Shown: positions 1 to 9,157, counted from the first letter of the stretch. The stretch: 64,000 nt of DNA from Candidatus Zemynaea palustris (GCA_003134695.1 PLCB01000006.1:161039-225038), one strand, 5' to 3'. The notes: generated by a model not told the origin, from the letters alone. Numbers and translations: made by a program.

Positions 1-175
1 CTCTCCGTTCATAAGCGTGTGGGTGTCACCGACGTCCGCTACGCCGCTTAGCGCAAAGCATCGCGTTTGCTGGGCCGCGCTACGCGATCGGCGCGCGGCG
101 CGGCTCGCCTACAGGGGCTGGCCGACGCCCTCGACAAGTGGAACGCTACTAAGCAAGAGCTTTGGAAGGCGCCTT

Positions 176-859
176 ATGCGATATTTCACCGGAGGCTTGA
201 TCGTCTCTATTCTTACGATCGTAGCCTTCAGCCTGAAGCCTGAGCCTGCGCTCGCTGCCGGCTGCCCCGGATATAGTTCGAGCGCTGCGACGATTTCGCC
301 GTGCGTTGGTCCGCCGAACTCAATTGTGGTCGTCACGATGCGCCGCAGGAACATCGTTCCGCAAGCCGTTTCGTTTCACACCGGTGTGAAAAACGGCATC
401 GCGGTCGGGGGATTGACGACGGTTACCCAGGGCGCAGCCGGCTATACATTCGTCGTTCCAGCCGCGCTCTGCGCCGCCGGTTCGGGCAGCCAATTCGCCG
501 TAAAGCTTTCCGGCGCGAACAACCAAGATGAAGGCGAGATCGGACGCTTCACGATCGATTGCCGCGCGCGCCTCGTCAGCGGCCGGTATCGCGTCGTATC
601 CGGCGTATTTGTCGCGATGTTCAGCCTGACCGTGAACACTAGCAACATCACGGGTACGGCGAAGTGGCAGGGTTACGCGGGGATCGATACGCTGCGAGGC
701 AGCATCAACGGTGATCGCGTGACATTCCGACGCGACTGCAGACCCCAGAGTGGGTACAGTTCATGCAGCCAGACGTGGATTGGAACCATTCGCGGTAAAG
801 TCATCACCGGAACGTGGACCGGGACCGGCGGAAACGGTTCCTGGACGCTCCAGCTTTGA
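176..859 (+). CDS. Exported protein with Ig-like SSC-type domain
   Basis: Start chosen at the ATG at 176, after a GGAAGG ribosome site and directly before a clear Sec signal peptide; the frame is open upstream to 17 but has no signal there. The mature protein (about 227 aa in all) has two parts. Residues about 30-130 match the domain repeated in the genes at 2305, 14790 and 19247: paired cysteines, then the pattern YTFVVPAALC and GRFTIDC. The rest is a glycine/threonine-rich beta region ending in GTWTGTGGNGSW. Function unknown; it should act outside the inner membrane. Confidence 0.7.
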   Translation: MRYFTGGLIVSILTIVAFSLKPEPALAAGCPGYSSSAATISPCVGPPNSIVVVTMRRRNIVPQAVSFHTGVKNGIAVGGLTTVTQGAAGYTFVVPAALCAAGSGSQFAVKLSGANNQDEGEIGRFTIDCRARLVSGRYRVVSGVFVAMFSLTVNTSNITGTAKWQGYAGIDTLRGSINGDRVTFRRDCRPQSGYSSCSQTWIGTIRGKVITGTWTGTGGNGSWTLQL

Positions 860-930
860 TAGGAACCTTCGCCGGATCTCGAACGTTACGGGCACACGGG
901 CCGCTTTGCCGGCTCGCAAGGAGTTCCAAG

Positions 931-1479
931 ATGCGTCTTGCATTCGCCGCGTTTTTCGCTACAGCGTTGTTAGCCGTGCCGTCCCTTTCGGGTGCAGCAC
1001 CGCCGCCGCTTGTCAGTGTGTCGGCCTACCCCACCACAGCTGCAGGGTCTGTCGTACGTTGTCCGGTGACCCTCAACTTCCAAGGGGCAATCAGCGTGTC
1101 CAACTGGCCCGCGAGCCCACCCGGCCGGATATTCCAGTACACGTGGATCGCCAACAAAGGCGCGGCGGGGCCGCCTCACGTTTTGAGGAACCAGCCAAAC
1201 GCGTTCATAGTGAGCCCAACGTACACGGCGACGCTCGGCGTGAACGGCACATATTGGTTAGCGCTTCAAGCCACCGCTCCGCGGCCCACCAACATCAACG
1301 TCACCTCGAACCATATCACTTTTACGCTGACCTGTCCCATCATCGTCCCAAAGACGGGCAGGGTGATTCCGGGAAGTCTCACGTTCCCGCTTACTCAGGC
1401 TCCAATAACTCCGGGCGTGACAGCTCCGTACGCGCGGCCGTCGTTTTTTAATCCGCCGAGGCCCGTTCCGACAAAGTAG
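931..1479 (+). CDS. Exported hypothetical protein, signal-peptide family A
   Basis: AAGGAG lies 7 bases before the ATG at 931. A 22-residue signal peptide (MRLAFAAFFATALLAVPSLS) is nearly identical to that of the unrelated-looking protein at 12535-13023. The mature protein of about 160 residues is rich in Thr, Pro and Asn, with two Cys, and resembles a beta-sandwich; its role is unknown. The last 50 codons are duplicated, in frame, in a broken copy at 16002-16174. Confidence 0.7.
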   Translation: MRLAFAAFFATALLAVPSLSGAAPPPLVSVSAYPTTAAGSVVRCPVTLNFQGAISVSNWPASPPGRIFQYTWIANKGAAGPPHVLRNQPNAFIVSPTYTATLGVNGTYWLALQATAPRPTNINVTSNHITFTLTCPIIVPKTGRVIPGSLTFPLTQAPITPGVTAPYARPSFFNPPRPVPTK

Positions 1480-1622
1480 ATACTCGCGCCTAGTTGCCGC
1501 TACTTCGTGGCGTTTGGCACTCCGAGCTCGACCAGCAGCCGAACGCCCCCGTTCTCTTACTTGCGCACGCCACCTTGCCCGGCGCGCAGCATTGTCCGTT
1601 GTAACACTGACTTCCCTTGTCG

Positions 1623-2144
1623 CTAATGCGGTACGACTTGCAGGTGCACGGGGCTGCGGATCGGGCCGACGCTAATGACGCAGTTTCTTGGCGTGAGAAG
1701 GCCCGGAAACAGTAGCCCGACCGCGAGCGAGCTTTCTATGGGTACGTTTTGAGTGCTACTCGGAACCGGCGGAGTCGGAAACATGACTTGGACCTGCCCG
1801 CCCGGATCCAACGGCTTCTGGAATGTATAGCTGCCGCTGTGGGGGGCGAACGTGTAAGACTGACCCTGAATCGTGACGGGGCCCGCCGGGACTAGCCATT
1901 GTGCGATCGTTCCGGCAGGGACCGGCGCGTCGCCGACATCAGATATTTCAACCAGCGTCTCCCCGATGCCGAGGCATTTGAGCTTGAAAGTTTTGATCGG
2001 CGTCGGGCTCGGCCGCGGACCGTTCACAGCCGACGCAGGAGACACACTACTAGGTGCGCCTATCGCGTTCGTTCCGACCAACGTCGGCGACGCGAGAATC
2101 AGAATGGCGGCAGTCATCGTTGCGGTAGGCAGAAACGTTTTCAT
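1623..2144 (-). CDS. Exported hypothetical protein
   Basis: The start at 2144 is the ATG before a signal peptide (MKTFLPTATMTAAILILASP) and follows a GAGGA ribosome site. 173 residues with a Pro-rich linker at about residue 45, then a compact beta-rich segment with two Cys. No family recognised. It stands alone and ends about 140 bases from the convergent gene at 931. Confidence 0.6.
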   Translation of the reverse strand: MKTFLPTATMTAAILILASPTLVGTNAIGAPSSVSPASAVNGPRPSPTPIKTFKLKCLGIGETLVEISDVGDAPVPAGTIAQWLVPAGPVTIQGQSYTFAPHSGSYTFQKPLDPGGQVQVMFPTPPVPSSTQNVPIESSLAVGLLFPGLLTPRNCVISVGPIRSPVHLQVVPH

Positions 2145-2304
2145 AAGCCCGTCCTCTTCTGGACTCAATGTACCTATTTTATGTCAGGGATAGGATGTAT
2201 CGCAACTCCTAGGATAACGGATGGAACGTAATCCGCTCCCCGGCAGTTCCCCAGCCTGCGGGAATGGCGGTCTTCCCTAACCGATCTTCAGCCACCACTG
2301 CGCT

Positions 2305-3369
2305 TTACTGCCTGTGCGGCTTGGGGCTCGCAGTCGGCGTCGGCTTGGGGCTCGCCGTCGCCGGAGTTGCGGTCGGGGCACAAATCACCGTGAATTTACC
2401 AACGTTTACGCTGATGACTTCGGGGATAGACGAGGCGCTATTAGCTTGGTATGCAACGACGAGGCTGACCGAAGGGTTGACGGCGCCGCCGGTCACCACG
2501 GTACCACAGACTGGTTCTGACACGTTGAGTCCGGACACCCGGACCGTGACGGATTGCGGCACGATAAACGTCCATGCTGCGCCTCCTCCGCTCCCTCCGC
2601 TGACCGTCGAAAATGAATAAGAAACGCCATTGAAATTGAACAGAAGCTGGAGCTGGCTGCTCGCCATGTTCGGCGGCGCCCCTGTCAGGGTCACTCGTGT
2701 CCCCGGCGCGCCGCTGCACGACGAAAAAAGAAAGGCCGACCCCGCGGACGCGCCGGGGCACGCGGTGGCTGCGTTCGCGCCTGCCGCCCCTTGCGTCGCC
2801 GTCGGCTTGGGCTTAGGGCTCGCCGTCGCCGGAGCTGCGGTCGGGGCGCAAATCACCGTAAAATCACCGAGGTTTGCGCTAGTTTGGGTGAGGACCGGAC
2901 TTTTGGTCTTCTGGATCGGCGCCGACGACGTGGATCTTAATTGATAGGAAATGACGAGACCGAACAGAGCGTTCGGACCACCGCAGAGTTGCGGCACGGT
3001 TACCGTGTATGCTCCTGCTCCGCTGCTGCGAAGTGCTGCGGAAAGGGAATAGATACCGCTGACACGGTTTTGCCTGAAAAAAAGCTGGACGTTGTACATT
3101 TTCGGCACCGCCACCGTCGTCTTCGGCTTATTTCCGAGCGTCGTCGTCAATTTATTTCCGAGCGTCGGCGCCAGCTTATTTCCCGGCGTCGTCGTCAGCG
3201 TCAGTTGTGTCCCCGGCGCGCCACTGCACGACGACAAAAGGAAATCCGCCGACTGGGCGTTCAAGCACTTGGTGGCCGCGCTCGCGCCTTCCAGGGAGAA
3301 GGCCATGGCGCCGGCGAGGCCGGCGATCCCGATCGCCGCAACGTAAACGACTATGCGGAAGCCGATCAT
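2305..3369 (-). CDS. Exported protein with two SSC-type Ig-like domains
   Basis: 354 residues from the ATG at 3369, which begins a signal peptide ending ASAA. The mature protein is two copies of one domain, each starting with a Cys about 13 residues before LFSSCSGAPGT or LLSSCSGAPGT and ending GDFTVICAPT or GKFTVICAPT, followed by Pro/Thr/Ala/Lys-rich linkers. The GAPGT-x-LTLT start resembles IPT/TIG Ig-like folds, which is inference. The first copy has an inserted 8-residue repeat (GNKLAPTL type, three units). Likely a surface or periplasmic adhesin-like protein; partner unknown. Confidence 0.7.
   Translation of the reverse strand: MIGFRIVVYVAAIGIAGLAGAMAFSLEGASAATKCLNAQSADFLLSSCSGAPGTQLTLTTTPGNKLAPTLGNKLTTTLGNKPKTTVAVPKMYNVQLFFRQNRVSGIYSLSAALRSSGAGAYTVTVPQLCGGPNALFGLVISYQLRSTSSAPIQKTKSPVLTQTSANLGDFTVICAPTAAPATASPKPKPTATQGAAGANAATACPGASAGSAFLFSSCSGAPGTRVTLTGAPPNMASSQLQLLFNFNGVSYSFSTVSGGSGGGAAWTFIVPQSVTVRVSGLNVSEPVCGTVVTGGAVNPSVSLVVAYQANSASSIPEVISVNVGKFTVICAPTATPATASPKPTPTASPKPHRQ
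3128..3199. repeat. 24-bp tandem repeat, three units
   Basis: Three 24-base units beginning TTATTTCC lie in frame in the gene at 2305-3369 and encode 8-residue repeats around GNKL. Units differ at a few positions, so the array may vary in length between strains. Confidence 0.8.
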
Positions 3370-3555
3370 CTTCTTACTTCTTTCAATAATTCGCGTTGCG
3401 AATGCCAACGGATCTGACCACCTGCGTCGAGCGCGAAGCCGAGCCGCGCTGTAGGAATGTGAACCGTCACGATGGTCCAAAACAGCCTCGCGATACCTTG
3501 GTGGGCTAGGAACGTGTCGGATTGGTCCCACGTTCCCTCCCGAAAAGACAGTTGG

Positions 3556-3729
3556 TCAATCTCCGGCTGTGCCGGCCTGCTCCTTCCATCGTTGAGCGTT
3601 CACGCCGAACACGAGCAGCCACAGGGTCAGCGATGCTTCCCCGATCAGGCCACCGACCATAATGTAGGGAAAAAACAGACGCTCCCCGAGCGCCGGTGAC
3701 AGAAATGTCAGCCAACCAAAACCCGTAAT
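3556..3729 (-). pseudogene. DUF4386-family C-terminal remnant
   Basis: Translated from about 3729 leftward this frame gives about 57 residues ending in a TGA at 3556-3558. It contains GWLTFLSPALGERLFFPYIM, then GGLIGEASLTLWLLVFGVN and AQRW. That is the usual end of DUF4386 membrane proteins, with the last two membrane segments and the GELSLTLWLLxxGV signature. There is no start codon or N-terminal part, and a repeated leader sequence sits where the rest should be. The remainder of 3370-3859 holds no other gene that I can support. Confidence 0.6.
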
Positions 3730-3733
3730 CGCC

Positions 3734-3777
3734 CCTCTCTCCGTCTTCCTTATAAGCCACGCTCGCTTCTTACAAGT
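3734..3777 (-). promoter_or_regulatory. Repeated 44-bp leader, possible ECF-type promoter (copy 1)
   Basis: On the minus strand this reads ACTTGTAAGAAGCGAGC, a few variable bases, then TTATAAGGAAGACGG and AGAGAGG. A copy with three mismatches at 16709-16752 ends just before an ATG. TGTAAG followed by CTTATAAG with a short spacer looks like an ECF-sigma promoter, with a GA-rich ribosome site at the end. Here it faces the DUF4386 remnant. Function is inferred. Confidence 0.4.
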
Positions 3778-3859
3778 TTAGTGAGCCGCCACGCCCCACT
3801 GCCTCGACGACAAGGCCCGAGTAAACGTCGGCGTCGATGAAGCACCATCGAAATCCTTA

Positions 3860-5845
3860 TCACCCGCCGTGGCCGGCGTGGTTTGGCGCCGCCACGGCGA
3901 AGCGCGCGGCGCGCTGGGCGTCGGCGACGAGCACGTTGGGCGGCGCCAGGCTGCGGGGTCCGCTGGCAGTCCAGCGTGCCCGGATATCGCCGTTGCGGTC
4001 GAGCATCAGCTCGGTTTCGCCGCCATCGCCGGCCGAACGAAACAGCGCCAGCGCTTCGGCCACATCAACCGACACGCCGACGACGTAAGGCAGCTTCGCC
4101 CCGCCACTTGGCGAATTTCTAATTTTCGTTGGTCCGACCGCGATCACCGTCAGTCCGCCGGCGGCGAGGCGCCGTTGCTCCGCCGCCAGCTGCCGCAACC
4201 GCGCGTCCGGCACAGGCCGCACGTAGAGGATCAGCAGCACTGGCCCGTTTTGCAGCGTCTGGCTCAGGGTGTCTTGCGCGCCGTGTATCTCGAAAGCGAA
4301 ATCGAGCACCTGGGGCGCCGCCGCGCTCGTCACCTTCGGTCCAACGCTTTTTGCGAGGACGCCGGCGGCATGGGCGCGGATGAACTGAATGACGTTCCAC
4401 CGATCCCTCGGCGTCAGCTTGCCTTCGAAGCCAGGCATTACGCCGCCGATGCCGTGGCCGATCCACCAGTACAGGTCGCCGACATTGTGCGCGAAGAGAT
4501 GCGGCTCGGTCAGGTCCGCCGGCTTGATCGGCAGGCCGGCGGCGGCCGGACCATCGCCACGTCCATCGGCGCCGTGACAGACCGCGCAGTTCTGCGCATA
4601 GATCGCAGCGCCGCGGGCGACCGCCGGAGCACCGTAAGACACGGGCGACGCGAAGAAGGTGGTCGGAAAGGCCGGCTCGATCGCCCGGCGCAGCGGCGGA
4701 GCGGCGAAGGCGACGCACGGGATGAGGCCGACGACGGATGCGCCGAGCAGCCACTTCCGCCTGCCGGCAATTGCGACGATGACGAGCGTGGCACAGGCGC
4801 AAACTCCGACGACGAGAACTGCCGATAGGATCTTGTCGCCCGTTGGCAGCGCGTTCGGATCGATCCGGAACGGCAGCGGCCATACCGGCTCGGTGTGGAG
4901 GCCTGGCGGTAGGATGCCAAGCTGGCCGACGATGGCGAGTACGCCAAGGCCGATCGCGCTCTCGATCAACGCGTTACGCCGTAGCCGCGGGATCGCTTGC
5001 CACGCGCGGGCACCGGCGTCAAGCTGCGCCGTTAGTTTCACCCGGTTGATCGCGGCAACGGACAGCATGGCCACGAACAGCGCGATCTTGAGCAGGAGCA
5101 GCTGGCCATAGGGAGTGCCGAGAAGCGCGGGGACGTTGCCGGTAAGATACAAGGTGTTGACGATGCCGGAGGCCAGCAAGACCCCGACGCTGGTGACGGC
5201 TATCGCTGAGAAGCGCCGCGTCGCGGCGCGCGCGATCCCGACGGCGCCCTGATCGCCAACGTACTGCACCGCCGTCATCATCAGTGCGAAGGGCACAAGC
5301 GCGCCGAGCCAGATGCCCGCCGCGAGTAAGTGTAGGAGATCGGCGGCGAGGTGGATGTTGCCGTTGATTCCTTCGTCTGCCGCGCCGTGTCCGGCCCAAG
5401 CAAGGGTCACCAGGAGAAGCGCACTGAGCCCGAATGCCACCCAGCCGACCGCTGCCGACCAGCGCGCGCGCCGTTTCCAGGCGATGAGGCAGGCGCCAAG
5501 CAACACGACGAGCGCCAACCGCAGCAACCAGTCCTTGCCGACTCGCGTCTCTGTCAGCACAATCGCGATCGTCGAGGACTTCAACGCGCCGAGCGGTTCG
5601 CCGCTCATGTTCGCGGCGACGGCGGCGAGCCAAGCGGCTCCTGAAACCAGCGCGAGCGCCAGGCTCGCCCAGGCGACGACGCTCAGCCGCCGACGCGGCG
5701 CGAAGGCATCGTTTAACTCGGCGTCGTTTGCACGCAACGTCCTGCCTGCAACGAGGCACTCGAACGCGAACACACCAGTCAGCGATACGCACGCGGCAAA
5801 GTGCAGCGTGCGCGCGACGACAATGAACGCGTCCGTCGCGTTCAC
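3860..5845 (-). CDS. copD: CopD - cytochrome c - thioredoxin-fold fusion protein
   Basis: Start GTG at 5845, overlapping the copC stop by four bases (GTGA), so translation is probably coupled. About 661 residues. The N-terminal 330 residues form about eight membrane helices of the CopD copper-import family. After two more helices comes a monohaem cytochrome c domain with CAVCH at about residue 420 and a Met ligand in GVMPGFEG. The last 150 residues resemble a peroxiredoxin-like thioredoxin fold (VLLILYVRPVPDARL, VTIAVG-like strand, ELMLDRNG) without a CxxC. The protein ends in a His-rich tail (NHAGHGG). Probably moves or senses copper at the inner membrane and feeds electrons or copper to a partner; the fusion is unusual. 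Confidence 0.85.
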   Translation of the reverse strand: MNATDAFIVVARTLHFAACVSLTGVFAFECLVAGRTLRANDAELNDAFAPRRRLSVVAWASLALALVSGAAWLAAVAANMSGEPLGALKSSTIAIVLTETRVGKDWLLRLALVVLLGACLIAWKRRARWSAAVGWVAFGLSALLLVTLAWAGHGAADEGINGNIHLAADLLHLLAAGIWLGALVPFALMMTAVQYVGDQGAVGIARAATRRFSAIAVTSVGVLLASGIVNTLYLTGNVPALLGTPYGQLLLLKIALFVAMLSVAAINRVKLTAQLDAGARAWQAIPRLRRNALIESAIGLGVLAIVGQLGILPPGLHTEPVWPLPFRIDPNALPTGDKILSAVLVVGVCACATLVIVAIAGRRKWLLGASVVGLIPCVAFAAPPLRRAIEPAFPTTFFASPVSYGAPAVARGAAIYAQNCAVCHGADGRGDGPAAAGLPIKPADLTEPHLFAHNVGDLYWWIGHGIGGVMPGFEGKLTPRDRWNVIQFIRAHAAGVLAKSVGPKVTSAAAPQVLDFAFEIHGAQDTLSQTLQNGPVLLILYVRPVPDARLRQLAAEQRRLAAGGLTVIAVGPTKIRNSPSGGAKLPYVVGVSVDVAEALALFRSAGDGGETELMLDRNGDIRARWTASGPRSLAPPNVLVADAQRAARFAVAAPNHAGHGG

Positions 5846-6210
5846 CCGCCGCGCACGTCGAAGGTGAAGTGCCCTTCGGTGTTGTGCGTGTCGACCGAGA
5901 CGACACGCCACCGCACGGTGTATGTGCCCCGCGGCAGCTTCTTCAGCCCGATTTGCAGCTCCGCCGGCTGGCCCGGCGGCACTTGTGCGTTATCGAGATC
6001 GACCCGCTGGCCCGCTTTGTCGGTCACCGTCACGGTGCTGAACGCCGGCTCGAGGTCCTGAGTGAACCACAAGGTGACGGCCGTCGGCGCAGCCGGCACC
6101 GAGCTCCCGACGGCTGGGCTCGCATGATCGAGAAAAGCATGTGCCCATGCGGCTGGGGAAACGAGAGCCAGCGACGCACCCACCGCAAGCGCTGCAAAAA
6201 TCTTCTTCAT
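5842..6210 (-). CDS. copC: Periplasmic copper-binding protein CopC
   Basis: 122 residues with a signal peptide ending AWA, so the mature protein begins with His (HAFLDHASPAVGS), the copper-ligand start typical of CopC. The end (WRVVSVDTHNTEGHFTFDVRG) carries the conserved Asp/His ligands of the Cu(II) site. The start ATG overlaps the stop of the upstream barrel gene (ATGA), and the stop overlaps the copD start. It should pass copper to CopD. Confidence 0.92.
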   Translation of the reverse strand: MKKIFAALAVGASLALVSPAAWAHAFLDHASPAVGSSVPAAPTAVTLWFTQDLEPAFSTVTVTDKAGQRVDLDNAQVPPGQPAELQIGLKKLPRGTYTVRWRVVSVDTHNTEGHFTFDVRGG

Positions 6211-7181
6211 GATTTCTGCCTCAAGATGGGCTGGCCGATGCTATGCGGGAACAGATCGTCGAGGTACCAGTGCAGCTGGACGACGCCGCCCAAGCGGTGC
6301 CCCGTCGCGCCGTTCGCCGGGATGATCGCCTCCGCGCCGATCTGGTAATAGCGTCCGGACCAGATGACGCCGGGCTGGATCGTCCCGGTCGTCCCGAGGC
6401 CCGCGTTGCGGTTGACGGGCGTCGAGAACGCCACCTCGACCAAGGGGATCATCTGGCTGAAGGGGTGGCGCAGGCCCACATCCTTCACGCAGCACTGGAG
6501 ATACGGAAGGCTGTACTCGAAGGCGAAGCCGTAATTGAAGTTGTTCGGGTTGGGCGCGCCGGCGCTCGCTGTTTGTGTCGGAAAGTCAAAGCTCAGGTTG
6601 CTGGTCACCGCGAGCGGGCGAAGAAATTTGAGCGACTCCGGCAGCTCTCCGAACCCTTTGCCGAAATCGAACGTCGGCGTGAGGGTCGTGACATTGCGGG
6701 GCCCTCCCGCCCAGCTCACATTAAGCCCGACGAGACCCATCGATTCGCGAGGAGCGTTGACGAACAGCTGGTATTGGAGCCCGCTGTCGAGCCCTCCCCA
6801 ACTGGTCGTCGTCGGCGCGCCTACCGTGTGCGACTGCGCCCATTGCGTGTGCAGCGTGAAGTCAAGATTGCGCGTGATGCGCTTTGAGAGATCTACCCCG
6901 ATGTCGGTCTCCTGCGAGCCGTCCGGCCCCGTTGGGCTGAACGTGACCGTCGGCAGCGACCCCTCGTCGGCGACGAACGGATCGTCCGTCAGAATGGTTG
7001 CGGGGAAAAAGCGCTCACCGGCAAGGCCGTGCGCCTGCGCACCGGAATTCATGGCAAAAAGCATGGCAACCGCGAGTACACCCGCGCGCCATGGTATTCG
7101 ATTCGTCGTTTTGTATGGGCGGCGATCAAGATGAGAGCGGGCGACTATTCCAAGCGACGCACGCTGAACGTTCGAGGTCAT
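6207..7181 (-). CDS. Outer-membrane beta-barrel transporter-like protein
   Basis: Start ATG at 7181 after a strong GGAGGAACTC site. 324 residues; the signal sequence is preceded by a long basic N-terminus (about 30 residues), and the mature start AHGLAGERFFPATILTDDPF is typical of the transporter-type barrels found beside copper and metal genes. Alternating aromatic strands run to the end. First gene of the barrel-copC-copD operon, all joined by 4-base overlaps. Probably the outer-membrane part of copper handling. Confidence 0.7.
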   Translation of the reverse strand: MTSNVQRASLGIVARSHLDRRPYKTTNRIPWRAGVLAVAMLFAMNSGAQAHGLAGERFFPATILTDDPFVADEGSLPTVTFSPTGPDGSQETDIGVDLSKRITRNLDFTLHTQWAQSHTVGAPTTTSWGGLDSGLQYQLFVNAPRESMGLVGLNVSWAGGPRNVTTLTPTFDFGKGFGELPESLKFLRPLAVTSNLSFDFPTQTASAGAPNPNNFNYGFAFEYSLPYLQCCVKDVGLRHPFSQMIPLVEVAFSTPVNRNAGLGTTGTIQPGVIWSGRYYQIGAEAIIPANGATGHRLGGVVQLHWYLDDLFPHSIGQPILRQKS

Positions 7182-7247
7182 AGAGTTCCTCCGGAATCGG
7201 CTGTGCAGAAAATGCCGCACGCCAATACCGAAGGCGCGTGCGGCGGA

Positions 7248-7796
7248 CTAGCCGATCAGGGGAGGAGGTCGCTTGAAGCGATGCACTCCGACGCAGACCG
7301 CAAGGCTCCGAGCGGCGTCGACTGGTAGGGGCAGGCGTCGCGTCGAGGCGCCGGACGACTGCAGCCGCTGCGCGTACGCGTAGAGTATCGCCTGAGCGCA
7401 GCGTTCGACGACGCGGTAGAACAGCGTGATCACGACGGCGACCAGCAGCGCAATCAACACCTCGACGCCGCAGCCCAATGCATCCGGCGCGTGTCCTTCG
7501 AGGAACTCGATTGTCACGAAACCCGCGATTTGCAGCGATGCCACGATGAACCAAAGCCGCGGAAAAGGCGGCAACGCGAGCGTACGGCGGAAGCCTTGCG
7601 AAGTGATAGCGCGGCCTACGATCAGCGTGCAACCCAGGAACGCCGACGCCAAGACGACCTCGAGCATCGGCGCAAGGTACCCGTGGTGCCCGTCGGCAAG
7701 ACTGCGTCCCTCGAGCGCGTACGTGACGGCATGCCCGAGCAGCGTTCCGCACGCGATAAAGCTAGCAAGCCAAGCGCTCCTGAGTGCCCGCGCCAT
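7248..7796 (-). CDS. Four-helix membrane protein of unknown function
   Basis: 182 residues from the ATG at 7796; the frame is open further upstream but the first hydrophobic segment starts here. Four hydrophobic helices, the third within PRLWFIVASLQIAGFVTIEF. The C-terminus ends VGVHRFKRPPPLIG. It lies 66 bases upstream of the copper operon on the same strand and may belong to it. No clear ribosome site; a GTG a few codons upstream is an alternative start. Confidence 0.55.
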   Translation of the reverse strand: MARALRSAWLASFIACGTLLGHAVTYALEGRSLADGHHGYLAPMLEVVLASAFLGCTLIVGRAITSQGFRRTLALPPFPRLWFIVASLQIAGFVTIEFLEGHAPDALGCGVEVLIALLVAVVITLFYRVVERCAQAILYAYAQRLQSSGASTRRLPLPVDAARSLAVCVGVHRFKRPPPLIG

Positions 7797-7898
7797 AATC
7801 GCGTGCACGTTCGACTCTATGCTCCGCTCCCCTGGGCCAGGTGACTCCGTACCTCGCTTGAAGGCGCCCTGATTCCCATCGATACGGAGTAACCACAC

Positions 7899-8741
7899 AT
7901 GATCACGAGGCTCGCTGCGATCTCTGCCATCGTGGCCACATCGGCGCTCTTCTTCGTCGCAACCGTGCGCGAAGCGAAACCCCAATCGCCGTCGCTTGCG
8001 GAGGCGTATGCCACGATCGCGAGTAAGCCGTTCGTCGATCTCACGCACACGTTCTCTCCCGACATCCCCCATTGGAAGGGCTTCGATAAAGAGACCGTCC
8101 GGACGCTGTATTGGTACGACCCGAAGCCCGGTACGCGCGGATCAGGATTCTTCGTGCAACAATTCTGCCACGTCGGCCAGTGGGGCACGCACGTCGACCC
8201 ACCCGCGCACTTCGTCAAGGGCGGCCGCACCGTCGACAAGATCGACCCGAAGGAAATGGTGTTGCCGTTCGTCATCCTCGACGTGCACGAGAAAGTCGCG
8301 CGCGATCCCGATTACGTCCTTTCGGTCGATGACGTCAAGGCGTGGGAGACTAGGCACGGCCCAGTCCCGCAGCACGCGTTCGTCGCGATGCGAACCGACT
8401 GGTCGAAGCGCTGGTCGGGCGGCAACGTCGCCATGGCCAATAAAGATTCCAAGGGGATCGCGCACTTTCCGGGCTGGAGCCTACCCGCAATCAAGTACCT
8501 CTACGAGACGCGACACATCACCGCCTCGGGCCACGAAACGACCGACACCGATCCCGGCATCGCGACGTCAAAGGACGACTATTCTCTCGAGGGCTGGATC
8601 TTGCATCACGACCACTATCAGATCGAATTACTGGCGAACCTCGACCGAGTGCCCGAGAGCGGCGCAATTGCGATCGTCACGTTTCCGAAGCCGGCCGGCG
8701 GCTCCGGTTTCCCGGCTCGCGTAATCGCAATCCTTCCATAG
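7899..8741 (+). CDS. Exported cyclase-family metal-dependent hydrolase
   Basis: 280 residues, signal peptide or membrane anchor at 1-27. The core has FVDLTHTFSPDIPHW, then GQWGTHVDPPAHF, the metal-binding signature of the cyclase / kynurenine-formamidase family, later GHETTDTDPG and LHHDHYQIELL. In this copy the first position of the HxGTHxD motif is Gln, not His, while GTHVD and the later His/Glu ligands remain. It stands divergent from the gene at 7248. The substrate cannot be deduced; export suggests a periplasmic amide or lactone substrate. Confidence 0.85.
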   Translation: MITRLAAISAIVATSALFFVATVREAKPQSPSLAEAYATIASKPFVDLTHTFSPDIPHWKGFDKETVRTLYWYDPKPGTRGSGFFVQQFCHVGQWGTHVDPPAHFVKGGRTVDKIDPKEMVLPFVILDVHEKVARDPDYVLSVDDVKAWETRHGPVPQHAFVAMRTDWSKRWSGGNVAMANKDSKGIAHFPGWSLPAIKYLYETRHITASGHETTDTDPGIATSKDDYSLEGWILHHDHYQIELLANLDRVPESGAIAIVTFPKPAGGSGFPARVIAILP

Positions 8742-8782
8742 TTGGGTCCCCACCTGGGATAATCTGAACACCCAACTCGCGG

Positions 8783-9157
8783 CTACGGACCGATGACGAC
8801 CGTCGGACAGCCGACGACGATCTGGTCGCCGCTCGCGGTCGCGTCCCCGCTTCGAGCCGCCGGCTTACCACCGATCAGCACGGTTGGCGAGCCGACAACG
8901 ATGGGCACGTTGCTCGGAAGGTGGCCCGTGAGGATTTGCGTCCACGAGCTTGCTATATCGCCGGCGCGGGCAGCCGGGTGTCCGCAGATCAAAACCGTCG
9001 AAGCACCAGGCCCAAGGATCGTCCCTTTGCTCGTCGCGTCACCGACGCGCGCCGCCGGAGCGGCATCGGCCGGCGCGTGAGAAGCCGAGGCGCTCGCGGC
9101 GACGCAGACAAGTGCGAGGATCCGTGCCCCGGCGGCGATAGATCGAACCGGCCTCAA
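8783..9157 (-). CDS. PAAR-repeat tip protein with Sec signal peptide
   Basis: 124 residues. After a signal-like N-terminus (hydrophobic ILALVCVAASASA) comes a complete PAAR domain: AARVGDATSKG, GASTVLICGHPAARAGD, PIVVGSPTVLIGGKPAARSGD and VVGCPTVVIG. PAAR proteins cap VgrG spikes in type VI secretion and usually have no signal peptide. The start overlaps the upstream spike gene by four bases (ATGA). No sheath, baseplate or ATPase gene is in this window. Confidence 0.85.
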   Translation of the reverse strand: MRPVRSIAAGARILALVCVAASASASHAPADAAPAARVGDATSKGTILGPGASTVLICGHPAARAGDIASSWTQILTGHLPSNVPIVVGSPTVLIGGKPAARSGDATASGDQIVVGCPTVVIGP

